Shown: positions 54,365 to 62,619 of the stretch, piece after piece | Numbering within the stretch: position 1 is the stretch's first letter | Layout: each line of letters begins with the position of its first letter | Source: Anaeromusa acidaminophila DSM 3853 | GTDB lineage: Bacteria; Bacillota; Negativicutes; Anaeromusales; Anaeromusaceae | NCBI RefSeq assembly: GCF_000374545.1 | Contig: NZ_KB894592.1 | Location: forward strand, 1-64,000 | Direction of reading: 5' to 3' | DNA: 64,000 nucleotides | The notes under the pieces: model-generated | The model's input: only the letters and a program-made list of their open reading frames with translations | What the model was told of the DNA's origin: nothing | Databases searched by the model: none | Translations under genes and position numbers: made by a program

Positions 54365-54908
54365 TGACTAAATTCCCCTCTCTTTTCTCTAAGTGTATTT
54401 TTATGAATATTACTAAAAAAAATAGTGGAAAGAATATATATCAATTATTTTTAATATACATCTTTCCTGTAACATTGTAAAGGCTTTGCACCGTCTCTGA
54501 AACAAATTAAAGTTTTCACGTGTATTCAGTGTACGTGCATTTTTATTGTACCACGCAAAACTGAAAGATGCTAGTCAACTTTTTTATAGTTATTTTTTTG
54601 TGAATTATTGCATAATTGTTATGGAAAATTCACATTTGCTACCAGTTTTTTGTGAAAATTTTAAAAATACCCACTTTACTAAAAATAATCGCAAGAAGAT
54701 TTCTTTCCTTTTATAAAATCGTTCTCCGCTCTAGTGGAATAACTAGTACCGCTTTCCCCTTTTCGCATCTCGTTTTGCTTCGTTTTTCACTCGAAGCTAC
54801 TAACTGAAATAAAATACAATAATCTGCATATTTTTTCATCTTGTTCGTCTGTTTTTTCTGATTCTATTTTCTGTTTCCTACATTATATACGTCTACATGA
54901 GTTCGATT
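54365..54908. other. Long AT-rich intergenic region upstream of the pyruvate:ferredoxin oxidoreductase gene
   Basis: 540 bp with no convincing gene. It contains the oxidoreductase leader and probable promoter, a CACGT...ACGTG dyad near 54518-54538, and TTGTGAA half-sites near 54599 and 54650 that recall, but do not complete, the Rex operator. The 3' end of mutY adjoins it; no clear mutY terminator was seen. Confidence 0.5.
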
Positions 54909-55970
54909 TCAAAACTCTCTTTTCATACTCTCTTTATTTTTTTCCAACCATTCAAAAATTTTTTGATGAGGCCCCGCCCATAACACCGAGGAAAAAGCTT
55001 CTTCTTGTACCAGCAACCAGTTCGGTTGAGGCGGTTTGGGAATCAACTCACATTCATAAATGGCCAGTTCCCAGCGACGATGGCTAAATATGTGAGAGAT
55101 CCTCCATAACGGAAAAGCAGGCTGCCGCAACTGCAATCCTCGCTCAGCCAACAGCTTCGCAGCTTCTGTCTCAGAACCCCCTTCTGCAGAAATAAACTGC
55201 CACATACCCGCCAAAAGCCCGCGAGCTGGCCGTTTTTCCAGAAAGTAGCCATCCGTCCCTTTAGCCAGCCCCACTGCCACATGTACGCATTGAGGCGGCT
55301 TTTTTTGCTTTCTAACCGGTAAAATTCGTTCTTGCCCCTGCAAACGAGCCAAACAGTACGCCGTCACCGGGCAACCTTCGCAGCGCGGTGTTTCTGGAAT
55401 ACAAATAGCTGCGCCAAAATCCATCAACGCTTGATTAAAGTCGCCAGGACGGTTCACCGGCAGTACGTCAGAAACCAATTTAGCTATCCTCTTTTTGGCT
55501 GCCGTAGTCTGCACATCTTCTTGCAATCCGTATAAACGGCTAAAAACGCGCAGCACATTACCGTCAACAGCCGGTACAGCCTGTTGATAGGCAATGCTCA
55601 AAATAGCGCCTGCCGTATATTCGCCAACCCCCGGCAGCGCGCGCAAAGACTTTTCATCTTTAGGAACTTCTCCGCCATATTGGGCTACCGTTTCCTTGGC
55701 GCCTTGCCACAAATTTCTTGCACGCGAATAATAACCAAGCCCCTGCCACTGCTGCAGCACTTCTTCTTCCGTAGCCGCCGCTAAATCCTCAATAGCAGGA
55801 AAGCGTTCTAAAAACCGCCGGTAATACTCTTTCACCGCTTCCACTCTCGTTTGTTGCAGCATTACTTCTGAAACCCAAGTTCGATATGCGTTCTTCTGTT
55901 CCCTCCAGGGAAGCTGGCGTTTATGCTCATCGTACCAGTTCAAAAGAAGCAACGGCCATTCTTTTTGCAT
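54909..55970 (-). CDS. mutY: A/G-specific adenine glycosylase
   Basis: About 354 residues from the ATG at 55970 (AGGAGG upstream). Catalytic Glu in VMLQQTRVEAVKEYYRRF, helix-hairpin-helix LRALPGVGEYTAGAILSIAY with the Asp in VDGNVLRVFSRL, a 4Fe-4S loop of four Cys in CIPETPRCEGCPVTAYC, and a C-terminal NUDIX-like 8-oxoG recognition domain. It removes A mispaired with 8-oxoguanine. Confidence 0.95.
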   Translation of the reverse strand: MQKEWPLLLLNWYDEHKRQLPWREQKNAYRTWVSEVMLQQTRVEAVKEYYRRFLERFPAIEDLAAATEEEVLQQWQGLGYYSRARNLWQGAKETVAQYGGEVPKDEKSLRALPGVGEYTAGAILSIAYQQAVPAVDGNVLRVFSRLYGLQEDVQTTAAKKRIAKLVSDVLPVNRPGDFNQALMDFGAAICIPETPRCEGCPVTAYCLARLQGQERILPVRKQKKPPQCVHVAVGLAKGTDGYFLEKRPARGLLAGMWQFISAEGGSETEAAKLLAERGLQLRQPAFPLWRISHIFSHRRWELAIYECELIPKPPQPNWLLVQEEAFSSVLWAGPHQKIFEWLEKNKESMKREF

Positions 55971-56206
55971 AGCCCCTCCTACTTCATTCTTTTCTCGCAA
56001 GAAATACCATTCATAAGCCAACAGAGCCCAAACCAGTCTATTAGTCCCAAAAAATAACCCATAATTAACAATAACGCCGGCTGTCTTTGTCTATAATAAA
56101 AACAACGCATTTCTTCTATTGTAGCTTATTGATAAAAGGCATGCCACTTCATCCAAAAAAATCTGCATTATCAACGTGTTTAATGAAACAAGGAGCTGAG
56201 TAACCT

Positions 56207-58147
56207 ATGAACCGCAAAGTCCGCAAACTACTCCTCCACTTAGGCCGCTCCGTCAAGCGCTCGCGCTGGCAAGGCGTTCCCTCAACCTTGGTTTCGGCCT
56301 TGCCCTTTTCGCGCCAGTTACAGCCGTTAACAAACAAGCCAGCTTTCAAAGCAGCGTCTTCTCACCCCTCTAATCTGGAAATAATACTAGAAACCCAAGC
56401 CATCACTACCCATTTTCAGCCCATTGTTGAATTGCGTACCGGCAGCATTATCGGCTACGAAGCGCTCAGCCGAGGTCCTCTTGACAGCCCCTTACATTCG
56501 CCAGTATCGCTATTCCAAGCAGCTGATACGGAGGAGCTGCTAACTAAATTAGAAGATTTATGCCTCGACCAGGCTTTGAAAAATGCCGCCGCACATCAGC
56601 TAGACGGTCTGCTCTTTCTAAACGTCAACCCCGTTACCCTTGGAAAACACGCCCGGAATTTTTCCGCTTTTTCACATCGTTTGCGCCAGCAGCATCTCGG
56701 CCCGGCGCACATTGTCTTTGAATTGACGGAGCGCACTGCCATTCGTGATTTCGATCTTTTTCGCGCTTCCATCTCCCGCTGCCGACATCATCAATTTACT
56801 ATTGCCATTGACGACGCCGGCGCCGGCTATTCCAGCCTGCAAGCCATTGCTGAATTGCAGCCGGAATATATAAAAATTGATCGTTCACTCATTCAAAACA
56901 TCCAAGAAAGCAATTTAAAAAAAGCGCTTTTATCAGCGCTTGTCGATTGCGGCCATGCCATCCATGCAAAATTGATCGCCGAAGGCATCGAAACCTCTGC
57001 CGAGTTAGCAGAGATCATTCGCCTAGGAGTAGATTACGGACAAGGCTTTCTATTAGCCCGACCGGCAACTCCGCCGCCTCCGTTAGCGCCAGATTGCCGC
57101 CAAGCCATCCAGACACTCCAAGCTCAACGACATCAGGAGCAAACCCTATCAAAAACCTTCGGACTTACCATTGGCGATATTGCGCAATATTGCCCTAGCG
57201 TCAGCGCAAATACCCTGGTTTGCGACCTAGAAGACTACCTTCACGACGAAACCATCCCCGGTATCGTTATCACCGAAAACGATACGCCTCAAGGTTTATT
57301 AATGAAAAATCGTTTGTATTCGCAACTCGGCACGCAGTTCGGCATTTCCCTTTACTACCAACGCCCGGTGGAACGCATTATGGATCGTCAGCCTCTCGTG
57401 GTCAGCGCCGACCTGCCCTTGGAAGCCGTTTCCCAAATTGCCATGAGCCGCCACGCCGACCATCTTTACGACCTGATTATTGTTGTCAAAGACGGCGCGT
57501 TGCACGGTGTAGTATCTATTATTCACTTGCTGAAAAACGTCACTAATTTGCAAATCCGCCGCGCTTTCAACGCTAATCCGCTCACAGGACTGCCAGGAAA
57601 TCTAATCATTGAAGAACGGTTAAAAAACCTGATGGCGGAAAAGAACGCCTTTGCCGTACTCTACATTGATTTAGATAATTTCAAAGCCTTTAATGACAAA
57701 TACGGCTTTGAAAGAGGCGACCAGGCTCTTTTACACACAGCCCGCCTACTCAGCTCGTGCTTAGCCGAGAATTGCGCTTCTTCAACCCGAGACTTTCTAG
57801 GCCACATCGGCGGCGACGATTTTGTCATCATTACGACCCAGGAAAACGCCTTGGCCCTCTGCCAAACCATCTGCCGCCAATTCGATCAGGATATCCATTC
57901 CCTCTACCCGCCGGAAGACCTGCAGCAACAACACATCCGGGTCCTCAACCGCAAAGGAGAAGAAGAAGTATTTCCCCTCATGAGCCTATCGATCGCGGTA
58001 GTTCACAACCAACAAGAAACCTTCGGCAACTATCTGGAAATTTCCGAGCTTGCGGCTAGTTTAAAAAAGAAAGCCAAAAAGATACCCGGCTCCGCTTGGT
58101 GTGCGGATCGTCGTTCCGCTGCACCGCCGCAAGCCGCTACTTCCTGA
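56207..58147 (+). CDS. EAL-CBS-GGDEF cyclic di-GMP protein
   Basis: 646 residues, plus strand, no TM helix. A basic N-terminus (~50 residues) is followed by an EAL domain (GYEALSRGP, FELTERTAI, IAIDDAGAGYSSLQAIAELQ, IKIDRSLI, IAEGIET and DYGQGFLLARP, catalytic residues largely kept), then two CBS-like repeats (VCDLEDYLHDETIPGIVI; VERIMDRQPLVVSADLPLEA), then a GGDEF domain with GHIGGDDFVII. The GGDDF variant is usually active. Order and content resemble YhcK/EAL-CBS-GGDEF proteins of Firmicutes. Both making and breaking cyclic di-GMP are possible; which dominates is unknown. Confidence 0.92.
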   Translation: MNRKVRKLLLHLGRSVKRSRWQGVPSTLVSALPFSRQLQPLTNKPAFKAASSHPSNLEIILETQAITTHFQPIVELRTGSIIGYEALSRGPLDSPLHSPVSLFQAADTEELLTKLEDLCLDQALKNAAAHQLDGLLFLNVNPVTLGKHARNFSAFSHRLRQQHLGPAHIVFELTERTAIRDFDLFRASISRCRHHQFTIAIDDAGAGYSSLQAIAELQPEYIKIDRSLIQNIQESNLKKALLSALVDCGHAIHAKLIAEGIETSAELAEIIRLGVDYGQGFLLARPATPPPPLAPDCRQAIQTLQAQRHQEQTLSKTFGLTIGDIAQYCPSVSANTLVCDLEDYLHDETIPGIVITENDTPQGLLMKNRLYSQLGTQFGISLYYQRPVERIMDRQPLVVSADLPLEAVSQIAMSRHADHLYDLIIVVKDGALHGVVSIIHLLKNVTNLQIRRAFNANPLTGLPGNLIIEERLKNLMAEKNAFAVLYIDLDNFKAFNDKYGFERGDQALLHTARLLSSCLAENCASSTRDFLGHIGGDDFVIITTQENALALCQTICRQFDQDIHSLYPPEDLQQQHIRVLNRKGEEEVFPLMSLSIAVVHNQQETFGNYLEISELAASLKKKAKKIPGSAWCADRRSAAPPQAATS

Positions 58148-58168
58148 CTTTCTATCACTCATTTTTCT

Positions 58169-58813
58169 TTATTGGTTCTTGTGACCTTGTTCCCAGATCT
58201 GCCGCAATCGGCGGGCCGCGCCGCCTATATCCTCAGCGCCCAAAATAGCGGATACTACAGCAGCTCCTTCTAAGCCGCTTTGACGAACCTCCTGCAAATT
58301 GGCGGCATCAATGCCGCCAATACCAACGGCGGGGATATGAAGCACTTCTCGCATCGCCTGAACATCCGCCCAAGATAATTGCTGCACATCTTTTTTAGTA
58401 GCTGTAGGAAATAAACTCCCAATACCTACATAGTCTGCTCCGCCTTTTTGCGCGGCAACCGCTTCCTCCACCGAGTGCACTGATACGCCAATCAGCGCCT
58501 CTTGTCCCAGCTGACTCCGGGCAATAGTTAACGGCAAATCTTCCTGGCCCACATGTAAGCCATCTGCATCAACCGCCAAGGCGATGTCTAGACGGTCATT
58601 AATAATCAAAGGAACTCCCAGCTTCCTGGTTACTTCCCGCACCGCCAAGGCTTCTTCGTAGAAAAAACGGCTTGAAGCATCTTTTTCCCTCAGTTGTACC
58701 AAGGATGCGCCATTTCGGCAAGCCTCCTCCACGCAAGCAGCTAACGTTCTCCCTTGCAAAAAGCTGCGATCCGTCACCAGATATAATGTATAGTCAACAT
58801 GGGTCTTTTTCAT
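58169..58813 (-). CDS. thiE: Thiamine-phosphate synthase
   Basis: 214 residues. LYLVTDRSFLQGRTLAACVE start, GASLVQLREKDASSRFF and LIINDRLDIALAVDADGLHV binding the pyrophosphate, HVGQEDLPLTIARSQLG, DYVGIGSLFPTATKKDVQ and PAVGIGGIDAANLQEV, all of the ThiE TIM barrel. It joins HMP-PP and thiazole phosphate. Its ATG lies 1 nt after the YaaW-family stop, so the two are one transcript. No TPP riboswitch was seen upstream. Confidence 0.96.
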   Translation of the reverse strand: MKKTHVDYTLYLVTDRSFLQGRTLAACVEEACRNGASLVQLREKDASSRFFYEEALAVREVTRKLGVPLIINDRLDIALAVDADGLHVGQEDLPLTIARSQLGQEALIGVSVHSVEEAVAAQKGGADYVGIGSLFPTATKKDVQQLSWADVQAMREVLHIPAVGIGGIDAANLQEVRQSGLEGAAVVSAILGAEDIGGAARRLRQIWEQGHKNQ

Positions 58814-58814
58814 G

Positions 58815-59504
58815 CTATTTTACACGCTCTCCTTTTCCAGCTTCTTTCTTGCGTCGCGCTTTTTCACGCAAATAGGCAATTTGTACTACTGTCGGTATGG
58901 TTTTACGGTAAGCCGGCCCTGCCAAATCCCAGCCTACTACCAAGGCGCCCAGCGCCAAGCCCAAAGGACCAAGCCAAGCTGCCGCCACCCCCTCGCCTAA
59001 CAGTCCGGCGCCAGCCTCGCGAGCAAAAGCAGTCGCCACTAAGCGCGCTATATTCCAGCTTACAAGATATCCCACCGCCGGCAAGAAATGTCGCAAAGTC
59101 CCTTCTAAAAACAGCCGTTCCACATCCTCCGCCTCAGCGCCTTCTCGCGCCAGCATCTGCCGCAATGGCTCCTTTTCATCCAGAGACAAGTGTTCTATCG
59201 CCTGATGAAATACCTGCAGATAAATGCGTTGTTCCAGTTCCGCCTCTGTTTCTTCTTCTGTCCAGGAAATTTGCAGCGTCTTAGCTACATCCCGAACCAA
59301 ATGCAAATACGAGGGCATGCCTGAAAAATGCCGCTTCACATCATGACTGCCATGCTGCAAAATAGCCGCCAACAATTCTTCCGGCGAAGCCTCCGGCGTT
59401 TCGGGCAGATTGTATTCCCGCAAGACGTCCAGATCAGCCGTCTCTGTTTCTTGCAATAACGCCATAAGTCTGGCATTGGATAATTCCATTACATCCCGTT
59501 TCAT
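58815..59504 (-). CDS. YaaW-family (UPF0174) protein
   Basis: About 229 residues from the ATG at 59504 (GGAGGG upstream). The N-terminal half is soluble and acidic (LLQETETADLDVLREYNLPE), the C-terminal half has Gly/Ala-rich hydrophobic stretches (EAGAGLLGEGVAAAWLGPLG, LALGALVVGWDLAGPAYRKT) and a basic tail. The layout and C-terminal pattern match the E. coli YaaW family, whose function is unknown. Cotranscribed with thiE without an obvious reason. Confidence 0.72.
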   Translation of the reverse strand: MKRDVMELSNARLMALLQETETADLDVLREYNLPETPEASPEELLAAILQHGSHDVKRHFSGMPSYLHLVRDVAKTLQISWTEEETEAELEQRIYLQVFHQAIEHLSLDEKEPLRQMLAREGAEAEDVERLFLEGTLRHFLPAVGYLVSWNIARLVATAFAREAGAGLLGEGVAAAWLGPLGLALGALVVGWDLAGPAYRKTIPTVVQIAYLREKARRKKEAGKGERVK

Positions 59505-59615
59505 ACGCATCCCTCCTTTGCAGTATCATTCGCGCTTTCCGGCAAACTTTCCTGCCCTCTTATACACCGACAAACGCCCTGATCCTCTTTTGCTAGCTAC
59601 TTCTAAAGTCACAAA

Positions 59616-59652
59616 AGGCGGCGGAACCTTGTATCCAAGGAATCCGCCGCCT
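59616..59652 (-). terminator. larA terminator
   Basis: AGGCGGCGGA/TCCGCCGCCT perfect stem with inner CCTTG/CAAGG, then TTTTGTGAC on the minus strand, 25 bp after the larA stop. Confidence 0.85.
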
Positions 59653-59677
59653 CGTTTCATATCCCTCTCGAGACTGT

Positions 59678-60976
59678 TTATTTCTTTAGAACCGGCACCG
59701 TATTAGCGCCGTGTTCCATCACAGTAACCGTAAAGTCGTCACGGCCGATTTTTTCCTTGGCAATGGCCATAGCCTCTGCCGCGCTTGTCGCCGGAATAAT
59801 GCCGCCGGCATTATTCATGAAATCTACATTGTTAGGATGCGTCACGATAATCAAGGAAACCTGTTTGGCAATATTAGCCAGTTTAAACGCTACATAACCA
59901 GGAATGGTAAAACGTTCCCGCAATGCCAGTTCAAATTCATGAATATCTTTGTGTTTGAACCAGCCGCTGAATTCCGGCGGTTCCGTAATATCGCGGCATT
60001 CTAAGAAGCAAATGATAACGCCCCCTGGTTTTACCGCCATGAATGCATTATCGATCGTTTTAGATCCTTGGTAGAGGTTGATATCTTTCGGATACCCACC
60101 GGCGGAAGCCAATACCAAGTCCGCTTTAGCCTCGATCGGAATCCCAAAAATTTCTTCCACCGTCTTGGTTCCTTCGCGCCAAGCAGTACGCCAGTTACCA
60201 GCCACAAAGCGGGCAAACTTCCCTTCCGGCGTGAACACGGCATTAAGCAAAAAGGCTGGTTTCAACAGTTCCGCATGTTCTTCCATATCCAGATGCATAG
60301 GGTTTCCGTCCAGCTTACCGGACACGCAGTCCGGGCTAATCCCCTTGCCCACAACTTCGTTCAAAGCGATGCAGTGGTTGCTTTGAATGGCTTCCCAGCT
60401 GCTGACGCCAGGCATAACTGACTTGCGTCCGCCGCCAAAACCGGCCATTAAATGGTATACAATGCCGCCGGTCAAAATCACTTTGTCCGCAGCTGCAACC
60501 AGCTTATTCATATACGCTTTAACGCCCCGGCTTGTTGTCCCCATATAAGTAAGCTTTTCCGGATCGCTTGCTTCATGCTGATGAATGCGAACACGCCGGC
60601 AAACTTCCTCGCCGCAAACGCTGCGGTCTTCTTCCGGCGTATGCGGACGATGGCTGCCTAGAGCAACCACAATATCAATATCCGAGTCCGGCACGCCAGC
60701 CTCGTTCAGCTCATTCAACAGGGTCGGTAAAAATTGATCAAACTTCGTCCAAGCGCGCGTAACGTCGCTAACGATAACAGCTACTTTTTCACCCGCTTTG
60801 ACCACTTCTTTAAGCGGCGGCGAGTCAATCGGATTGCGCAACGCTTCCTGTACCGCCGCATTGACATCGGTAATCGCCGGAGCGGCCTTGCCTTCAATCA
60901 CATGCAAGACCTGCTGCGCCGGCACCTGGACCTGCACTTGTTGATCGCCCAGTCCAAAGGTAAATGTTTTTTCCAT
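59678..60976 (-). CDS. larA: LarA-family (nickel-pincer) hydroxyacid racemase
   Basis: 432 residues, the usual LarA length. The DUF2088 N-terminal domain has ALGSHRPHTPEEDRSVCGEE with metal-ligand His residues and the core has HLMAGFGGGRKSVMPGVSS, containing the Lys that anchors the nickel pincer nucleotide in lactate racemase. It should racemise lactate or another 2-hydroxy acid. larB/larC/larE cofactor genes are not in the window. A predicted sugar-acid transporter gene lies upstream on the same strand, which points to uptake and use of a hydroxyacid. Confidence 0.88.
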   Translation of the reverse strand: MEKTFTFGLGDQQVQVQVPAQQVLHVIEGKAAPAITDVNAAVQEALRNPIDSPPLKEVVKAGEKVAVIVSDVTRAWTKFDQFLPTLLNELNEAGVPDSDIDIVVALGSHRPHTPEEDRSVCGEEVCRRVRIHQHEASDPEKLTYMGTTSRGVKAYMNKLVAAADKVILTGGIVYHLMAGFGGGRKSVMPGVSSWEAIQSNHCIALNEVVGKGISPDCVSGKLDGNPMHLDMEEHAELLKPAFLLNAVFTPEGKFARFVAGNWRTAWREGTKTVEEIFGIPIEAKADLVLASAGGYPKDINLYQGSKTIDNAFMAVKPGGVIICFLECRDITEPPEFSGWFKHKDIHEFELALRERFTIPGYVAFKLANIAKQVSLIIVTHPNNVDFMNNAGGIIPATSAAEAMAIAKEKIGRDDFTVTVMEHGANTVPVLKK

Positions 60977-61165
60977 AATACTAAGAGCCTCCTTTAGTTT
61001 CCCAGCCGCACCAAGCAGGTTCCCCCGCCGGATAAGCGCCGGAAAGCCGGAAGCATATCGCTCCGGCTCTTCCCGCCCACTTTTATTCCTATCGTATGAA
61101 TGCAGCGGTTTTGGTTTTATTGTCTTTCGTATTCGCCGCTATTCCGGACATTTCCTGCAAAAAAT

Positions 61166-62425
61166 TTATACTGCCTGCTTTTCTGCAATACTTTGGATAC
61201 TTTGATCCGGTTTTACCAAAATCCAAGCGCCAACGCCGATCAAAGCCGACAAGGATGTGAAGATAATAGCCGCTTGCCAGCCGTAGGTTGTCGCAATCCA
61301 GGCCGTCACAATCGGCGCCAAAACGCCGCCGACATTGCCCCAGAAGTTCATCCATCCAGCAACCGAGCCGGCGTAAGCGCCGCCAATATCATGACAAGCC
61401 GCCCAAGAAGCGTTAAAGGTAAAGCCCAACGACCCCAAAGATACAGTAAGCCAAAGCACGTTCATCCAAGGATCGCCTGCCGTAGCCGCTAAATATAACG
61501 TGACACAGCAAACAAGCAAACCAGCAATCCCGAAAATAGTCCGCGCTTTATTTTTTGAAACCCCCGAAGCAACCATGCGGTCACTGATATAGCCTGCTAA
61601 AAAGGTAATACCGCAAAGCATCGCCCAGGGTAAAGCGGCCGCCCAACCCATTTTTTGCAGTGAAAATTTCTGCGCCTCCATCAAATACAGAGGCAGCCAC
61701 GCTAAGAATACAAACATAATGTAGTCCGTAATAAAATATTGGATCCCAATGGCCCAAAACTGACGCGAACGCATAAAAGCGCTCCAAGGAGCCATTTTCT
61801 TGCCGCCCGCCACAGCGCCTGCTTCGATATATTCCTTCTCCGCTGCGTTAACCAACGGACTTTGCCCAGGAGTCTCTTTCACATAACGATACCAGAGAAG
61901 CGATACAATAACACCCACAACGCCGAAAATAACAAAAACGGAACGCCAGCCTAAAGCCAGCATCAAGGCTACCGTAATGGCCGGTCCGAACACAGGGCCA
62001 ATAAAAGAACCGCTCAAAAGAAACGAAGAAGCACGAGCTTTCTCCCCCGAAGGAAACCAACGACCGATAAAGTTGTTAAACGCCGGATATACCGGGCCTT
62101 CGCCCATGCCAAAGAGGCAGCGAACGGTTGCTAACCCAGGGAAAGAAGACGGAACCGCCGTCAGCACGGTAAAAACTGACCACCAAAGCACCGAGCCGGA
62201 CACGACGCGACGGTGTCCAAAATATTCCGCCAGCATGCCCCCCGGTATCTGCATCAGCGCATACCCGGCAAAAAAAGCGGTCTGCAGCCAACCAATTTCC
62301 ATCTTTCCATAACCAAACTCCTTCATGATTTCCGGAGTGGCTACCGAAAAGTTAACTCGGTCCATATAGGACACAAAGCTTACAGCAAACATCAGCCATG
62401 CAAACCACCAGCGAGTTTTTGTCAT
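61166..62425 (-). CDS. MFS transporter, anion:cation symporter (sugar-acid) family
   Basis: About 419 residues from the ATG at 62425 (AGGAAGTG upstream), twelve TM helices. The N-terminal SFVSYMDRVNFSVATPEIMKEF, GWLQTAFFAGYALMQIPGGM and LAEYFGHRRVVSGSVLWWSV are typical of the ACS family (GudP/DgoT/ExuT-like) that imports hexuronates, galactonate and similar acids with protons. It lies 190 bp upstream of larA on the same strand; a GCCGGA/TCCGGC hairpin at 61052-61073 lies between them, so cotranscription is uncertain. Confidence 0.9.
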   Translation of the reverse strand: MTKTRWWFAWLMFAVSFVSYMDRVNFSVATPEIMKEFGYGKMEIGWLQTAFFAGYALMQIPGGMLAEYFGHRRVVSGSVLWWSVFTVLTAVPSSFPGLATVRCLFGMGEGPVYPAFNNFIGRWFPSGEKARASSFLLSGSFIGPVFGPAITVALMLALGWRSVFVIFGVVGVIVSLLWYRYVKETPGQSPLVNAAEKEYIEAGAVAGGKKMAPWSAFMRSRQFWAIGIQYFITDYIMFVFLAWLPLYLMEAQKFSLQKMGWAAALPWAMLCGITFLAGYISDRMVASGVSKNKARTIFGIAGLLVCCVTLYLAATAGDPWMNVLWLTVSLGSLGFTFNASWAACHDIGGAYAGSVAGWMNFWGNVGGVLAPIVTAWIATTYGWQAAIIFTSLSALIGVGAWILVKPDQSIQSIAEKQAV

Positions 62426-62557
62426 TGTCCCACTTCCTTTTCCTTGCTTTTTGTATACAATAATTATTGCAATTTTATTCCACTCGTTCCGTTTTGTCAA
62501 TTCATTTTTACAACTTTACACTAATTTACAATACTTGGTTTTCCAAAAAAGACAAAT

Positions 62558-62600
62558 GAAAACAGCAGCCTCAGCTTTATCTGCTGAAACTGCTGTTTTC
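62558..62600 (-). terminator. clpB terminator
   Basis: GAAAACAGCAG/CTGCTGTTTTC perfect 11-bp outer stem, inner TCAGC/GCTGA, with a T-rich minus-strand tail (ATTTGTCTTTTTT). 20 bp after the clpB stop. Confidence 0.85.
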
Positions 62601-62619
62601 GTTGAATGAGCCCTTGTAA

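Noticed and set aside
54596-54665. Rex operator near the pyruvate:ferredoxin oxidoreductase promoter
   Set aside because: TTGTGAA half-sites occur, but the second half TTCACAA is missing at the right distance.
54616-54807. Short open frame in the region upstream of the pyruvate:ferredoxin oxidoreductase gene
   Set aside because: Low-complexity AT-rich sequence, no ribosome site, no recognisable protein.
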